Both the position numbers and the translations under genes were made by a program. A DNA stretch of 39,807 nucleotides from Rhizobiales bacterium Ga0077548 (GTDB lineage Bacteria > Pseudomonadota > Alphaproteobacteria > Rhizobiales > Xanthobacteraceae): positions 1-39,807 of the forward strand of contig LNEZ01000058.1 in the NCBI GenBank assembly GCA_001464215.1. Direction: 5' to 3'. Every line of letters starts with the position of its first letter. Position 1 is the first letter of the stretch. The notes beneath the pieces are model-generated. The model did no database searches and was not told where the DNA came from. It was given only the letters and a program-made list of their open reading frames with translations. Shown one piece after another: positions 1 through 8,189 of this stretch.

Positions 1-548
1 ACCATTCCCCGATCGATGTGGTCGCATGGCACGGCAATTACTATCCGTACAAATATAACCTCCGGCACTTCTCGCCGGTCGGCGCAATTTTGTTCGATCA
101 CCCGGACCCGTCGATCTTCACAGTGATGACCTCGCCGTCGGAAACGCCGGGCACTGCGAACATCGACTTCGTGATTTTCCCGGAGCGCTGGGGTGTTGCC
201 GAAAACACGTTCCGCCCGCCGTGGTATCATCGCAATATCATGTCGGAGTTCATGGGCCTCGTGTACGGCAAGTACGATGCGAAGCCCGAGGGCTTCACGC
301 CTGGCGGCATCAGTCTGCATAACACCATGCTGCCGCATGGGCCGGACGTGGATGCTTTCGAACACGCGAGCAATGTCGAACTGAAGCCGGTGAAGCTCTC
401 GAATACGCTCGCCTTCATGTTCGAAACGAGATTCCGCCAGCGCGTCACGAAATTCGCCGCGAAGTCGCCTGCTTTGCAGGACGATTACATCGACTGCTGG
501 ACCGGACTGAAAACACACTTCGATCCGAACCGCCGCGAGCCCAAATAA
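1..548 (+). CDS. hmgA: Homogentisate 1,2-dioxygenase, C-terminal part
   Basis: This cytoplasmic iron enzyme opens the ring of homogentisate to maleylacetoacetate in tyrosine and phenylacetate breakdown. Only about the last 181 residues are inside the window; the reading frame is open from base 3, so the 5' part lies upstream. The visible part holds the whole iron site: His and Glu in WYHRNIMSE and His in LPHGPD. Their spacing (6 and 36 residues) equals that of H335, E341 and H371 in the human enzyme. The stop TAA shares one base with the ATG of the next gene (TAATG), so translation is probably coupled to the hydrolase that acts two steps later. Family assignment is firm; the promoter and any regulator are outside the window. 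Confidence 0.95.
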   Translation, partial: HSPIDVVAWHGNYYPYKYNLRHFSPVGAILFDHPDPSIFTVMTSPSETPGTANIDFVIFPERWGVAENTFRPPWYHRNIMSEFMGLVYGKYDAKPEGFTPGGISLHNTMLPHGPDVDAFEHASNVELKPVKLSNTLAFMFETRFRQRVTKFAAKSPALQDDYIDCWTGLKTHFDPNRREPK

Positions 549-1546
549 TGAAGCTCGCTTCGTTGAAGGAAGGCCGCGACGGGCGGCTCGTAATTGTTTC
601 GCGCGATCTCACGCGTTACGCCGATGCCGCCGCGTCTTTGCAAGTTGCGCTCGACAACTGGGACGAAGCCGCGCCGGAGCTTCGCGAAATCGCGGAAGCG
701 CTGGAGGCTGGCAAGGTCGAAGATCATCCGTTCAACCCGGTGGAATGCGTGGCACCCTTGCCGCGTTCTTACGGCTGGGCGGACGGCTCGGCCTACGTCA
801 ATCACGTCGAACTGGTGCGCAAAGCACGTAACGCGGAGATGCCGCAGAGCTTCTGGACCGACGCGCTCATGTATCGCGGCGGTTCGGACCGGTTTCTCGG
901 ACCACGCGAGCCGTCGAAGTTCGCGGACGCGGCATGGGGCATCGACTTCGAGGCGGAGGTCGCAGTCATCGTCGATGACGTACCGATGGGCATCACGCCC
1001 GAAGCAGCGCGCAAGAAAATCCTGTTGGTGCTGCTCGTCAACGATGTCAGCCTGCGCAACCTTATCCCCGGCGAACTCGCCAAGGGCTTCGGCTTCTTTC
1101 AATCAAAAGCTCCTACCGCATTCTCGCCGGTAGCGGTGACGCCTGATGAGCTAGGGCAAGCGTGGGACGGCGGCACCCTGAACTTGCCGCTCCATTCTTA
1201 TGTAAACGGTAAGCTGTTCGGAAAGCCGAACGCAAAGACCGACATGACCTTCGATTTCGGGAAACTGATCGCGCACGCCGCGCGGACAAGGCCGCTCTCC
1301 GCCGGAATGATTGTCGGCTCCGGCACGGTGTCGAACAAGGGTGCCGACGGCGGGCCGGGCAAGACGGTGGAAGAGGGCGGTGTCGGCTATTCCTGCATCG
1401 CTGAAATCCGCGCGGTCGAAACGATCCGGAACGGCAAACCCTCGACGCCGTTTCTGTCTTTCGGCGACAGCGTCAAAATCGAAATGCTCGATACGCAAGG
1501 AAAATCCATCTTCGGCGCGATCGATCACAAAGTGGAAAAAGCGTGA
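548..1546 (+). CDS. fahA: Fumarylacetoacetate hydrolase family protein
   Basis: Predicted to split 4-fumarylacetoacetate into fumarate and acetoacetate, the last step of the homogentisate pathway. The 332-residue protein has a short N-terminal domain and a C-terminal FAH catalytic domain. Likely metal ligands are E135 and E137 in the IDFEAEVAVIVDD stretch and D166 in LLVNDVSLRN, matching the E-x-E and Asp pattern of the family. The length is below the roughly 420 residues of eukaryotic FAH but typical of the bacterial proteins found beside hmgA. Its ATG overlaps the hmgA stop by one base, and its TGA overlaps the next start (TGATG). No maleylacetoacetate isomerase is visible in the window; it may lie upstream. 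The exact substrate is inferred from context. Confidence 0.9.
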   Translation: MKLASLKEGRDGRLVIVSRDLTRYADAAASLQVALDNWDEAAPELREIAEALEAGKVEDHPFNPVECVAPLPRSYGWADGSAYVNHVELVRKARNAEMPQSFWTDALMYRGGSDRFLGPREPSKFADAAWGIDFEAEVAVIVDDVPMGITPEAARKKILLVLLVNDVSLRNLIPGELAKGFGFFQSKAPTAFSPVAVTPDELGQAWDGGTLNLPLHSYVNGKLFGKPNAKTDMTFDFGKLIAHAARTRPLSAGMIVGSGTVSNKGADGGPGKTVEEGGVGYSCIAEIRAVETIRNGKPSTPFLSFGDSVKIEMLDTQGKSIFGAIDHKVEKA

Positions 1547-2493
1547 TGGCAAACTTCGCTTCAACCGGCGATCTCTCGGAAAAGAAAGTCACCTTCGAGG
1601 AAATCGGCCGGGATCTTTACGCTTTCACCGCGGAAGGCGATCCGAATTCGGGCATCATCGTCGGCGACGACGGCGTCATGGTGATCGATGCGCAGGCGAC
1701 GCCGGTAATGGCGCAGGATGTGATCGCGCGCGTCAGACAAGTCACCGACAAGCCGATCACCCATGTGCTGCTCACGCATTACCATGCAGTGCGCGTGCTC
1801 GGCGCCTCCGCCTACAACGCCAAAGCGATCCTCGCTTCCGATGCGACCCGCGATCTGATCGTCGAGCGCGGCAAGCAGGACATGGATTCGGAAATCGGCC
1901 GCTTCCCGCGCCTGTTCCGGGCGCAGGAATCGATTCCCGGTTTGACCTGGCCCACGGTCACTTTTCCCGGCGAGATGACGATCTGGCTCGGCAAACGCGA
2001 GATTAAAATCCGTCACATTGGCCGCGGCCACACCGCAGGCGACGTTGTGGCCTACGTGCCGGACGCAAACGTCGTATTTTCGGGAGATCTCGTCGAATAT
2101 CACTCGGCCTGCTACTGCGGCGACGCGCATCTCAAGGATTGGCCTAACACGCTGAATAAACTTGCCGAATTCGGCGCGGGGGGCTTGGTGCCGGGCCGGG
2201 GCGCCGCGCTCAAAAGCGCATCGCAGGTGACCGACGGCATCAAGCTGACAAAGGCCTTTTTATCCGATCTTTACGGCAGCATCGTACCGGTTGCGGCGAA
2301 AGGCGGAACGCTGAAAGACGCCTGGAGTGCCGCACGTACGGCCATGGACACAAAATACGCAACATTCGCGATCTACGAGCATTGTATGCCGTTCAATGTT
2401 TCGCGGGCATACGACGAGGCACGGGGGATCGACCATCCGGTGATCTGGACCGCCGAACGCGACCGCGAAATGTGGAAGGTGCTACAGGGATAG
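1546..2493 (+). CDS. Metallo-beta-lactamase-fold protein with reduced metal site
   Basis: A 315-residue MBL-fold protein without a signal peptide, so probably cytoplasmic. Fold landmarks are clear: the IDAQATP strand, THYH, GRGHTAGD and FSGDLVE. The canonical HxHxDH motif is altered: H78 and H80 are kept, but the Asp-His pair is V82-R83. The last ligand, usually in a PGHG context, is R218 (VPGRG). H162 and D181 remain. So one zinc site (H78, H80, H162) could still form, while the second has lost most ligands. The start ATG at 1546 overlaps the fahA stop; a GTG at 1543 would add one residue. Its place between fahA and an aromatic hydroxylase suggests a hydrolytic or repair role in homogentisate catabolism, but the substrate cannot be told from sequence. 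Confidence 0.85.
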   Translation: MANFASTGDLSEKKVTFEEIGRDLYAFTAEGDPNSGIIVGDDGVMVIDAQATPVMAQDVIARVRQVTDKPITHVLLTHYHAVRVLGASAYNAKAILASDATRDLIVERGKQDMDSEIGRFPRLFRAQESIPGLTWPTVTFPGEMTIWLGKREIKIRHIGRGHTAGDVVAYVPDANVVFSGDLVEYHSACYCGDAHLKDWPNTLNKLAEFGAGGLVPGRGAALKSASQVTDGIKLTKAFLSDLYGSIVPVAAKGGTLKDAWSAARTAMDTKYATFAIYEHCMPFNVSRAYDEARGIDHPVIWTAERDREMWKVLQG

Positions 2494-2504
2494 GTCTTGG
2501 AACT

Positions 2505-2957
2505 ATGCGCGCTATTCTAGTCCTTATACTCGTTATTGCGTTCGCCACTTCTGCCGCGGCCCAGGCACAAAAAGCCAAATCGCGCGAAGAACTGATGCAA
2601 CAGGCGTTGCAGGCTGCACTCGATAACATCCAGACGATACGGTGCGGTAGCGACCGCTGTGCGCCGGCAACCGCGGAAGAAAGAAAAAACCCGCCGCTTT
2701 CGCTCACCGAAACAAGTCAGGTATTCGGGCGGGGACTGTTCAGCGGCGGCGCGGACATCTGCCAGCTCGACTGGGGCAAGCGAAATTACGAGCCGATGAT
2801 GGCCTATTGGCGCTCGCGGAAAAAGAACGAGCGCCAGCTAGCGTTGATCAGCATCATTCACACGATCGGAATGCAGCAAATCCAGAAGCAGATCGGTGCG
2901 AACTGCCCAGCCGAGATGAAGAAGGACGTCGAGTCCAAACTGGATTTCAAACCTTAA
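2505..2957 (+). CDS. Small exported protein with four cysteines, function unknown
   Basis: Encodes 150 residues with a clear Sec signal peptide: Met-Arg, a hydrophobic run of about 15 residues and an Ala-rich cleavage region ending near residue 21 (SAAAQA). The mature part starts with a charged helix (KSREELMQQ) and carries four cysteines, two in a C-x4-C pair (CGSDRC), one in DICQLDW and one in GANCPAEM. This would suit two disulfides in the periplasm. I do not recognise a family. It starts 11 bases after the MBL gene and ends 20 bases before the flavoprotein hydroxylase, all on the same strand, so it looks like an operon member. An exported protein inside a cytoplasmic catabolic operon is unusual. 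Confidence 0.75.
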   Translation: MRAILVLILVIAFATSAAAQAQKAKSREELMQQALQAALDNIQTIRCGSDRCAPATAEERKNPPLSLTETSQVFGRGLFSGGADICQLDWGKRNYEPMMAYWRSRKKNERQLALISIIHTIGMQQIQKQIGANCPAEMKKDVESKLDFKP

Positions 2958-2977
2958 GGTTAAAGGCGTCGAGGGCG

Positions 2978-4579
2978 ATGGCGGAGCGGAAGTCGGTCTA
3001 TCAATTCGGCTATCGCCGCAGCGCTGATCAGGATTCGAAAAGTCCGGTTCGCCGTCCCGTCGTCATTGTCGGTGCCGGTCCTGTAGGGCTGACCGCTGCG
3101 ATCGATCTCGCGCAGCGCGGGATTGCTTCCGTCGTGTTGGATGACGCGGATCGTATTGGCGAAGGATCGCGCGCGATCTGCTTCTCAAAACGCTCGCTCG
3201 AGATCATGGATCGCCTCGGCCTCGGCGAGCGCCTCGTCGAAAAGGGCGTCACCTGGAAAGTAGGCAAAGTCTTTCTCGGCGAGCATCAGGTGTATGCCTT
3301 CGACCTTCTGCCGGAGGCCGGCCACAAGATGCCGGCTTTCATCAATCTCCAGCAGTATTATCTCGAAGGCTATCTGGTTGAGCGCGCAGCCGAATTGCCT
3401 CTAATCGATTTGCGCTGGCGCAACCGCGTGACGGCGGTGGAGCGGCACAACGGCTTCGCGCGTCTCACCGTCGAAACGCCGGAAGGCGAATACCGGCTCG
3501 ACGCCGACTGGTGTCTTGCCTGCGACGGAGCGCGCTCGAAAGTGCGCGATTGTCTCGGTTTGAAATTTGAAGGCCACACCTTCGAGGAGCGTTTCCTGAT
3601 CGCGGACGTGAAAATGTCCGCCGAATACCCGACCGAGCGCTGGTTCTGGTTCGACCCGCCGTTTCATTCCGGGCAGTCTGCGCTTCTGCATCGCCAGCCG
3701 GATAATGTCTGGCGCATCGACCTTCAGCTTGGTCCCGACGCCGATCCTGAAGAAGAAAAACAGCCTTCGCGCGTGCTGCCGCGGCTGAAGCGGATGCTGG
3801 GTGATCGAAAATTCGAGCTGGAATGGGTCTCGGTCTATCGCTTCAACTGCGCGCGGCTGAAAAAGTTCGTGCATGGCCGTGTCGTCTTCGCAGGCGACAG
3901 CGCGCATCAGGTTTCGCCATTCGGTGCGCGCGGCGCGAATTCCGGTATTCAGGATGCCGAGAATCTTGTCTGGAAACTTGCGCTCGTGCTGAAAGGCGAG
4001 GCGCAGGAATGCCTGATCGAAAGTTACGAACTCGAGCGCGGGCAGGCGGCGGACGAAAACATCGGTCATTCGACCCGCTCGACCGATTTCATCGCGCCAC
4101 GCACGAAACACGAGCGCGTGCTGCGCAATGCGGTCCTGCAACTCGCGCCGCATACACCATTCGCGCGGCGCATGGTGAATTCCGGGAGGCTGTCAGTCGC
4201 GTCTGAATACGATACGCCGCTTTCGACAAAGGATTTAGAAGCCTTTGGCGGCAGCGCGAAGCTGGGCCTTCCCATCCCCGATGCGCCGATCGAGGATCGC
4301 GACGGCAAGCAGTGCTTTCTCCTGCAAACTCTCTCGGACGATTTCGAGCTGCTTTACGTCAAAGACGGCGCGCGGCCGAACGTGCCTGAGGGTTTGCGCC
4401 TGACCGTGATCGGCGAAGACTTCATCGACCGCGACGGCGTATTTGCCTCGCGTTTCGATGCGACGCCGGGCTCTGCTTTTCTGCTTCGTCCTGATCATCA
4501 TCTCTGCGCGCGGATGCGCCGCTATGACGGCAACCGCGTCCGTGAAGCGCTTGCGCGCGCGAAAGGAATATCGAAATGA
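2978..4579 (+). CDS. FAD-dependent aromatic hydroxylase (MhpA/PheA-like)
   Basis: A 533-residue class A flavoprotein monooxygenase, a family that adds a hydroxyl ortho or para to a phenolic OH using NAD(P)H and O2. The N-terminal dinucleotide motif is VGAGPVG (residues 31-37). The CDGARS (DG) motif lies mid-protein, and the GDSAHQ motif around D307 is followed by a GARGANSGIQDAENL stretch that contacts FAD ribityl. A C-terminal thioredoxin-like domain follows. I chose the ATG at 2978; upstream codons in frame overlap the previous gene. The stop overlaps the DUF2783 start (ATGA). Given hmgA in the same operon, a reaction feeding homogentisate, for example on 3-hydroxyphenylacetate, is an attractive inference, but the substrate is not proven. 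Confidence 0.88.
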   Translation: MAERKSVYQFGYRRSADQDSKSPVRRPVVIVGAGPVGLTAAIDLAQRGIASVVLDDADRIGEGSRAICFSKRSLEIMDRLGLGERLVEKGVTWKVGKVFLGEHQVYAFDLLPEAGHKMPAFINLQQYYLEGYLVERAAELPLIDLRWRNRVTAVERHNGFARLTVETPEGEYRLDADWCLACDGARSKVRDCLGLKFEGHTFEERFLIADVKMSAEYPTERWFWFDPPFHSGQSALLHRQPDNVWRIDLQLGPDADPEEEKQPSRVLPRLKRMLGDRKFELEWVSVYRFNCARLKKFVHGRVVFAGDSAHQVSPFGARGANSGIQDAENLVWKLALVLKGEAQECLIESYELERGQAADENIGHSTRSTDFIAPRTKHERVLRNAVLQLAPHTPFARRMVNSGRLSVASEYDTPLSTKDLEAFGGSAKLGLPIPDAPIEDRDGKQCFLLQTLSDDFELLYVKDGARPNVPEGLRLTVIGEDFIDRDGVFASRFDATPGSAFLLRPDHHLCARMRRYDGNRVREALARAKGISK

Positions 4580-4770
4580 GCAGCCTCAACACCGAACCAA
4601 ATCTTCCAAATCCCGATGCGGCGTACGAAGCGCTGGTCGAAGCGCATCGCGGTATTTCGGAAACGGAAAGTGCGGCGCTGAACGCAAGGCTCGTTTTGAT
4701 TCTCTCGAATCACATCGGCGATCTGTCGGTGCTGAAAAGCGCGATTTCACTGGCCAAGAAGGCCGGTTGA
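4576..4770 (+). CDS. DUF2783 family small protein
   Basis: A 64-residue soluble protein with the recognisable DUF2783 core: NPDAAYEALVEAHRG, then an ALNARLVLILSNHIGD helix pair. It starts inside the last codons of the hydroxylase gene (ATGA overlap), so the two are made together. Members of this family are commonly found directly after flavoprotein aromatic hydroxylases of this type, which suggests a small accessory or partner subunit. Nothing in the sequence points to a catalytic site: it has no cysteine and one conserved-looking histidine. It is the last gene of the operon, since a terminator-like hairpin follows about 40 bases later. Confidence 0.85.
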   Translation: MSSLNTEPNLPNPDAAYEALVEAHRGISETESAALNARLVLILSNHIGDLSVLKSAISLAKKAG

Positions 4771-4812
4771 TCAGGGTCGTGAAGGGCTAGAACCGGCTGA
4801 TTCTCCTTTTTC

Positions 4813-4855
4813 GCCGGGCGGTGGAGCCTTACCGCCGGCCATCTTCGACTTTTTG
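4813..4855 (+). terminator. Rho-independent terminator after the homogentisate operon
   Basis: GCCGGGCGGT (4813-4822) pairs with ACCGCCGGC (4831-4839) as a nine-pair stem with one bulged G and an eight-base loop. A T-rich stretch with five Ts (4850-4854) follows about ten bases later. The offset T run makes it a slightly imperfect terminator, but its position just after DUF2783 fits. Confidence 0.55.
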
Positions 4856-4922
4856 CCCCGCCACACCTGTGTCAATTCTGCAACGGCCCACGAAATCCCG
4901 CAGTTCTACCCCCGTTTTGCTT

Positions 4923-4949
4923 ACCGATTAGGCACGTTGCCTACGCGGT
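4923..4949. promoter_or_regulatory. 27-bp imperfect palindrome upstream of the porin gene
   Basis: Centred on G4936, the arms ACCG-nn-TAGGCA and TGCCTA-nn-CGGT are complementary at 10 of 12 positions around a 3-bp spacer. The site lies about 147 bp before the start of the outer-membrane protein gene, in a 325-bp noncoding stretch (4771-5095). This is the size and symmetry of an operator for a dimeric regulator; which one is unknown. Apart from this and the upstream terminator I see only T-rich promoter-like DNA in the stretch. Confidence 0.4.
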
Positions 4950-5095
4950 GGCGTTGCCGAAACCCCCACAAATATTGGATTTTCGCACTCGAATACGAGG
5001 TTCGGGGTGCCCCGGTGAGTAAGACCTGACTCGCCGGCCGTTCCAGGAGAGGCACTTCAAAATTGAATTGGGGTCACACGATGAGGGGTAACAAG

Positions 5096-5956
5096 ATGAA
5101 GAAAATTCTCGGCACCGGCGTAGCGCTCGCGCTCATGGCTGGCACCGCTATCGCGGCCGACATTCCGGTTAAGGCGCCGTACCTGAAGGCGGCTGCGTCG
5201 CCGGTTTGGGACATTGCCATCGGCGGTGCGATTGCTTCGGACTACAACTTCCGCGGCGTTTCGCAGTCGGACCGCGGCGCGTCGCCGTCGGCCTACTTCG
5301 AATTCCAGTACAACTCGTCGATCGGCCAGATCTATGTCGGTCTCGGCGGTCTCGGCGTCGACTTCGACAACGCGTTCGGCTTCTCGAACCCGTCGTCAGA
5401 AATCGACATCTATGCCGGCTGGCGCAAGACCTGGGGCAATCTCTCGGTCGATATCGGCTACATCTACTATTGGTACCCGCAGGAAGACTTCAACACCGAT
5501 TGGGAAGAAGTCTATGCGAAGATCGCTTATGCGGTCACTCCTAACCTGACGATCGGCGGCGCGGTGTTCTACACCCCGGACCTGCTGAACCTCAGCATCT
5601 TCAACGGCTTCAACAACGTGTCGGCTACCTACTTCGAAGCGAACGCGAAGTGGGTCACGCCTTGGGTCTATAACGGTGTCGGTTCTTACATCTCCGGCGC
5701 TGTCGGTGCTTGGAACATCGAAACCGCCGCGTTCCACACCAGCAACCCGGACTACGTCTATTACAACGCCGGTATCGCGTTCACTTACTCGGCGCTTACC
5801 CTCGACCTCCGTTACCACGGTACGGACATGAGCGTTGCGGAATGCGCAAGCTTCCTCAACGTCGGCGCGGGCACCCGTCCGGCGAACCGTTATTGCAGCG
5901 ATACCTTCATTGCGAAGCTGTCGTTCGACACGCTTCTCTCGAAGATCAAGAACTAA
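5096..5956 (+). CDS. TorF-family putative porin (Gcw_chp domain)
   Basis: A 286-residue outer-membrane beta-barrel protein. The signal peptide is MKKILGTG plus an Ala-rich core, with cleavage after AIA; the mature protein starts ADIPVKAPYLKA, a start typical of Rhizobiales outer-membrane proteins. The body alternates aromatic and small residues (SDYNFRGVSQSD, IDIYAGWRKTWG, YYWYPQ) and matches the TIGR02001/Gcw_chp family, whose members are thought to be channels. I chose the ATG at 5096 because AGGGG lies at correct spacing upstream and the signal peptide then has normal length; ATG 5081 and TTG 5063 are in-frame alternatives. Highly regular codon use (CTC, GGC, AAC) suggests strong expression. 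Two strong terminators follow. Confidence 0.85.
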   Translation: MKKILGTGVALALMAGTAIAADIPVKAPYLKAAASPVWDIAIGGAIASDYNFRGVSQSDRGASPSAYFEFQYNSSIGQIYVGLGGLGVDFDNAFGFSNPSSEIDIYAGWRKTWGNLSVDIGYIYYWYPQEDFNTDWEEVYAKIAYAVTPNLTIGGAVFYTPDLLNLSIFNGFNNVSATYFEANAKWVTPWVYNGVGSYISGAVGAWNIETAAFHTSNPDYVYYNAGIAFTYSALTLDLRYHGTDMSVAECASFLNVGAGTRPANRYCSDTFIAKLSFDTLLSKIKN

Positions 5957-5980
5957 GCTTCTTTTCGAAGCTTGAAGAAA

Positions 5981-6016
5981 CGGGCGGTGCCAAAAAGCGC
6001 CGCCCGATTTCTTTTG
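5981..6016 (+). terminator. Terminator after the porin gene
   Basis: CGGGCGGTGC (5981-5990) pairs with GCGCCGCCCG (5997-6006), ten pairs including one G-U, with a CAAAAA loop. ATTTCTTTT follows directly. Confidence 0.8.
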
Positions 6017-6030
6017 GGCATCAACCAACA

Positions 6031-6059
6031 AAAAAGCCGGGCGAAAGCCCGGCTTTTCT
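6031..6059. terminator. Bidirectional terminator between convergent genes
   Basis: A perfect stem AAAAGCCGGGC/GCCCGGCTTTT (6032-6042 with 6047-6057) closes on a GAAA tetraloop. An A run precedes it and a T run follows it, so it can end transcripts of the porin gene from the left and of the minus-strand gene at 6078-6392 from the right. Confidence 0.9.
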
Positions 6060-6077
6060 AATCGATGATAGTGCGGC

Positions 6078-6392
6078 TCAGCGCGTACAGGTGATCGCGA
6101 CTTTCTCCGGGCAGGCGCCGCCCTGGCAGATCTTGGCGGCCTTCATGCCGGCCGGCAGCGAGCCGGTGATCTCGGTCGGGTCCATGCGGCCGAAGTCGAC
6201 CGCGGAAGCAAACTGATTGGCCTGGCAGACCGCGGTCGCCATCGCCTTGCCGCAGGTCTCGCCTTTGACGAGGCAGCTATCGATGCCGTAGCCGTCGGAG
6301 CTGTCGAGAATGAAGGTGCGCGTCTCGGCCTTGGCCAGCGCGACGGATGCGAGCAGGCAGGCTGCCAGCGCGGAAATGCGTAACGTTGTCAT
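6078..6392 (-). CDS. Small exported six-cysteine protein, function unknown
   Basis: Encodes 104 residues beginning with MTTLRIS and a Sec signal peptide that ends near residue 20-23 (ASVALAKAE). The mature part has six cysteines, enough for three disulfides: SCLVKGETC, AVCQAN, KICQGGAC and ITCTR. An FILDSSDGYGID stretch follows the signal peptide. The protein resembles small conserved hypothetical periplasmic proteins of Bradyrhizobium-type bacteria; no function is known to me. It faces the porin gene tail to tail across the shared terminator. A GGAGAC/GTCTCC hairpin (6412-6428) sits just upstream of its start. A much longer upstream extension of the frame has no exported-protein features and was not used. 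Confidence 0.8.
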   Translation of the reverse strand: MTTLRISALAACLLASVALAKAETRTFILDSSDGYGIDSCLVKGETCGKAMATAVCQANQFASAVDFGRMDPTEITGSLPAGMKAAKICQGGACPEKVAITCTR

Positions 6393-6749
6393 AAGAAAAA
6401 GCCCGTTCCCCGGAGACCCATAGTCTCCTTGCAAAGGTTGCGCCTGTTGGGTTGACGGGCCGTTAACTCGGGAACAATGACCCTTGCGGCACGAGGTAAA
6501 GCCGCCGCTGAATCGGGTCAACGGCGATAGAGTCGCGTTTTCCATTAAGGAATGGAGTGAGTCTTGCGGGCAACACTCACCCTTGACGGCCCGCTTCGGC
6601 TTCAGCATGGTCCCGGCCATGACAACGGCCAACAACGCTTTCTTCGGCATTTGCCGCGAGATTATTCGCACCTGACATCGGGCGCGGACGGCCGTTTATT
6701 CTCCAAAAGCTGAGAGTCGAACGTTCCGGGCCGCGGGACGGAGATTTCT
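6393..6749. other. Noncoding region between divergent genes
   Basis: These 357 bases separate the minus-strand six-cysteine protein from cysS and must hold both promoters. I see a perfect 6-bp hairpin GGAGAC-CCATA-GTCTCC at 6412-6428, a TTGACG hexamer at 6452-6457 without a convincing partner, and the cysS ribosome site GGAG at 6740-6743. I see no RNA gene or repeat. Confidence 0.5.
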
Positions 6750-8189
6750 ATGGAGCTTCGGCTCTACAACACGCTGACGAAGGAAAAAGAGGTCTTCCAG
6801 CCTCTCGATCCTGCGCGCGTGCGTATGTATGTCTGCGGCCCGACGGTTTACGACTTCGCGCATATCGGCAACGCGCGGCCGGTCATCGTCTTCGACGTGC
6901 TGTATCGGCTGCTCCGCCATCTCTATGGCGAGGGCAAAGTGAAATACGTCCGCAACATCACGGACGTGGACGACAAGATCAACGCACGGGCGGCGGAGGA
7001 ATATCCGAAACTGCTGCTGAACGAGGCGATCCGTCTCGTCACCGAGAAGACTGAAAAGCAGTTTCACGACGACGTCGATGCGCTCGGCTGTCTCCGCCCG
7101 GATGTCGAGCCGCGCGCGACCGAACATATCAATGAGATGCGCGATCTGATCGAGCGCCTGGTGAAGGCGGGCTTCGCTTATGTCGGCGAGGAGCACGTGC
7201 TGTTCGAGGTCGGCAAGATGGCCGACTACGGCAAGCTCGCGCGCCGCTCGCTCGACGAGATGGAAGCGGGCGCACGCGTCGAAGTGGCGCCTTACAAACG
7301 CAATCCGATGGACTTCGTGTTGTGGAAGCCGTCGAAGCCGAACGAACCCGGCTGGCCTTCGCCTGCCGGAATCAAAACGCCGGGCCGTCCGGGCTGGCAC
7401 ATCGAATGCTCCGCGATGTCATGGAAGCATCTCGGCGAGACGTTCGACATTCATGGCGGCGGCATCGATCTCGTCTTCCCGCATCACGAAAACGAAATCG
7501 CGCAATCGCGTTGCGCGTTTCATACGCCGATCATGGCGAAGACCTGGATGCACAACGGCTTCCTGCAGGTCGAAGGCGAGAAGATGTCGAAGTCGCTGGG
7601 TAACTTCGTGACGATCCGAGAATTGCTCGCGACGAAAAAATTTGGCGATCGCGAATGGACCGGTGATGTGATCCGTCTTTCGATGCTGAAGACGCACTAT
7701 CGCCAGCCACTGGATTGGACGGTCGCTGCTTTGAATGAATCATATTCCGTCATCAACGGTTGGCGCCGTCATTTGACGTCTGGTGGCGATTATACAATGG
7801 CCTTCATCGAGCAAAATCGAGAGCAATACGAAACGTTCTTGCCGGCCCAGGACGTTGTCAGCTCATTGTTGGACGACCTTAATTTTTCTCAGGCTATATC
7901 CGCTTTGCATAAGTTGGCGCGGATCGATTCGGTCGAAGCAAAGCAGGCACTGTTCGGCTCTCTGCAATTTCTTGGGATACTCACTTTCGAGGAAATGGCG
8001 AGCGAGCAATCGTTCGAAGAACTTCCGATTTCCAAGGAGATGCTCAAAGCGAGAATTGCCGCTCGGAATCTCGCGCGCGAAAACAAGGATTGGAAAAAGT
8101 CTGACGAAATTCGCGACGAGCTGAAAGCCATGGGCGTTGTCATCAAGGACAATAAGGACGGCACCACGTCGTGGGAGATCGCGCGATGA
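6750..8189 (+). CDS. cysS: Cysteinyl-tRNA synthetase
   Basis: Class I aminoacyl-tRNA synthetase that charges tRNA-Cys in the cytoplasm; 479 residues, close to the usual 460-480. The HIGN version of the HIGH motif is at 38-41 and KMSKS at 278-282. Zinc ligands are C29, C220, H245 and E249, with the same H-x3-E spacing as in E. coli CysRS (C28, C209, H234, E238). The C-terminal third is the DALR anticodon-binding region, ending in a [12 protein letters not shown] tail. Start: GGAG lies six bases upstream of the ATG. From about 7735 the codon use shifts to AT-ending and rare codons (ATA, TTG, TCA, CAA) compared with the first two thirds. The stop overlaps the start of a tiny membrane protein gene (ATGA). 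Confidence 0.97.
   Translation: MELRLYNTLTKEKEVFQPLDPARVRMYVCGPTVYDFAHIGNARPVIVFDVLYRLLRHLYGEGKVKYVRNITDVDDKINARAAEEYPKLLLNEAIRLVTEKTEKQFHDDVDALGCLRPDVEPRATEHINEMRDLIERLVKAGFAYVGEEHVLFEVGKMADYGKLARRSLDEMEAGARVEVAPYKRNPMDFVLWKPSKPNEPGWPSPAGIKTPGRPGWHIECSAMSWKHLGETFDIHGGGIDLVFPHHENEIAQSRCAFHTPIMAKTWMHNGFLQVEGEKMSKSLGNFVTIRELLATKKFGDREWTGDVIRLSMLKTHYRQPLDWTVAALNESYSVINGWRRHLTSGGDYTMAFIEQNREQYETFLPAQDVVSSLLDDLNFSQAISALHKLARIDSVEAKQALFGSLQFLGILTFEEMASEQSFEELPISKEMLKARIAARNLARENKDWKKSDEIRDELKAMGVVIKDNKDGTTSWEIAR

Noticed and set aside
6452-6480. Sigma-70 promoter with TTGACG
   Set aside because: No acceptable -10 hexamer at 16-18 bp, and it is almost 270 bp before cysS.
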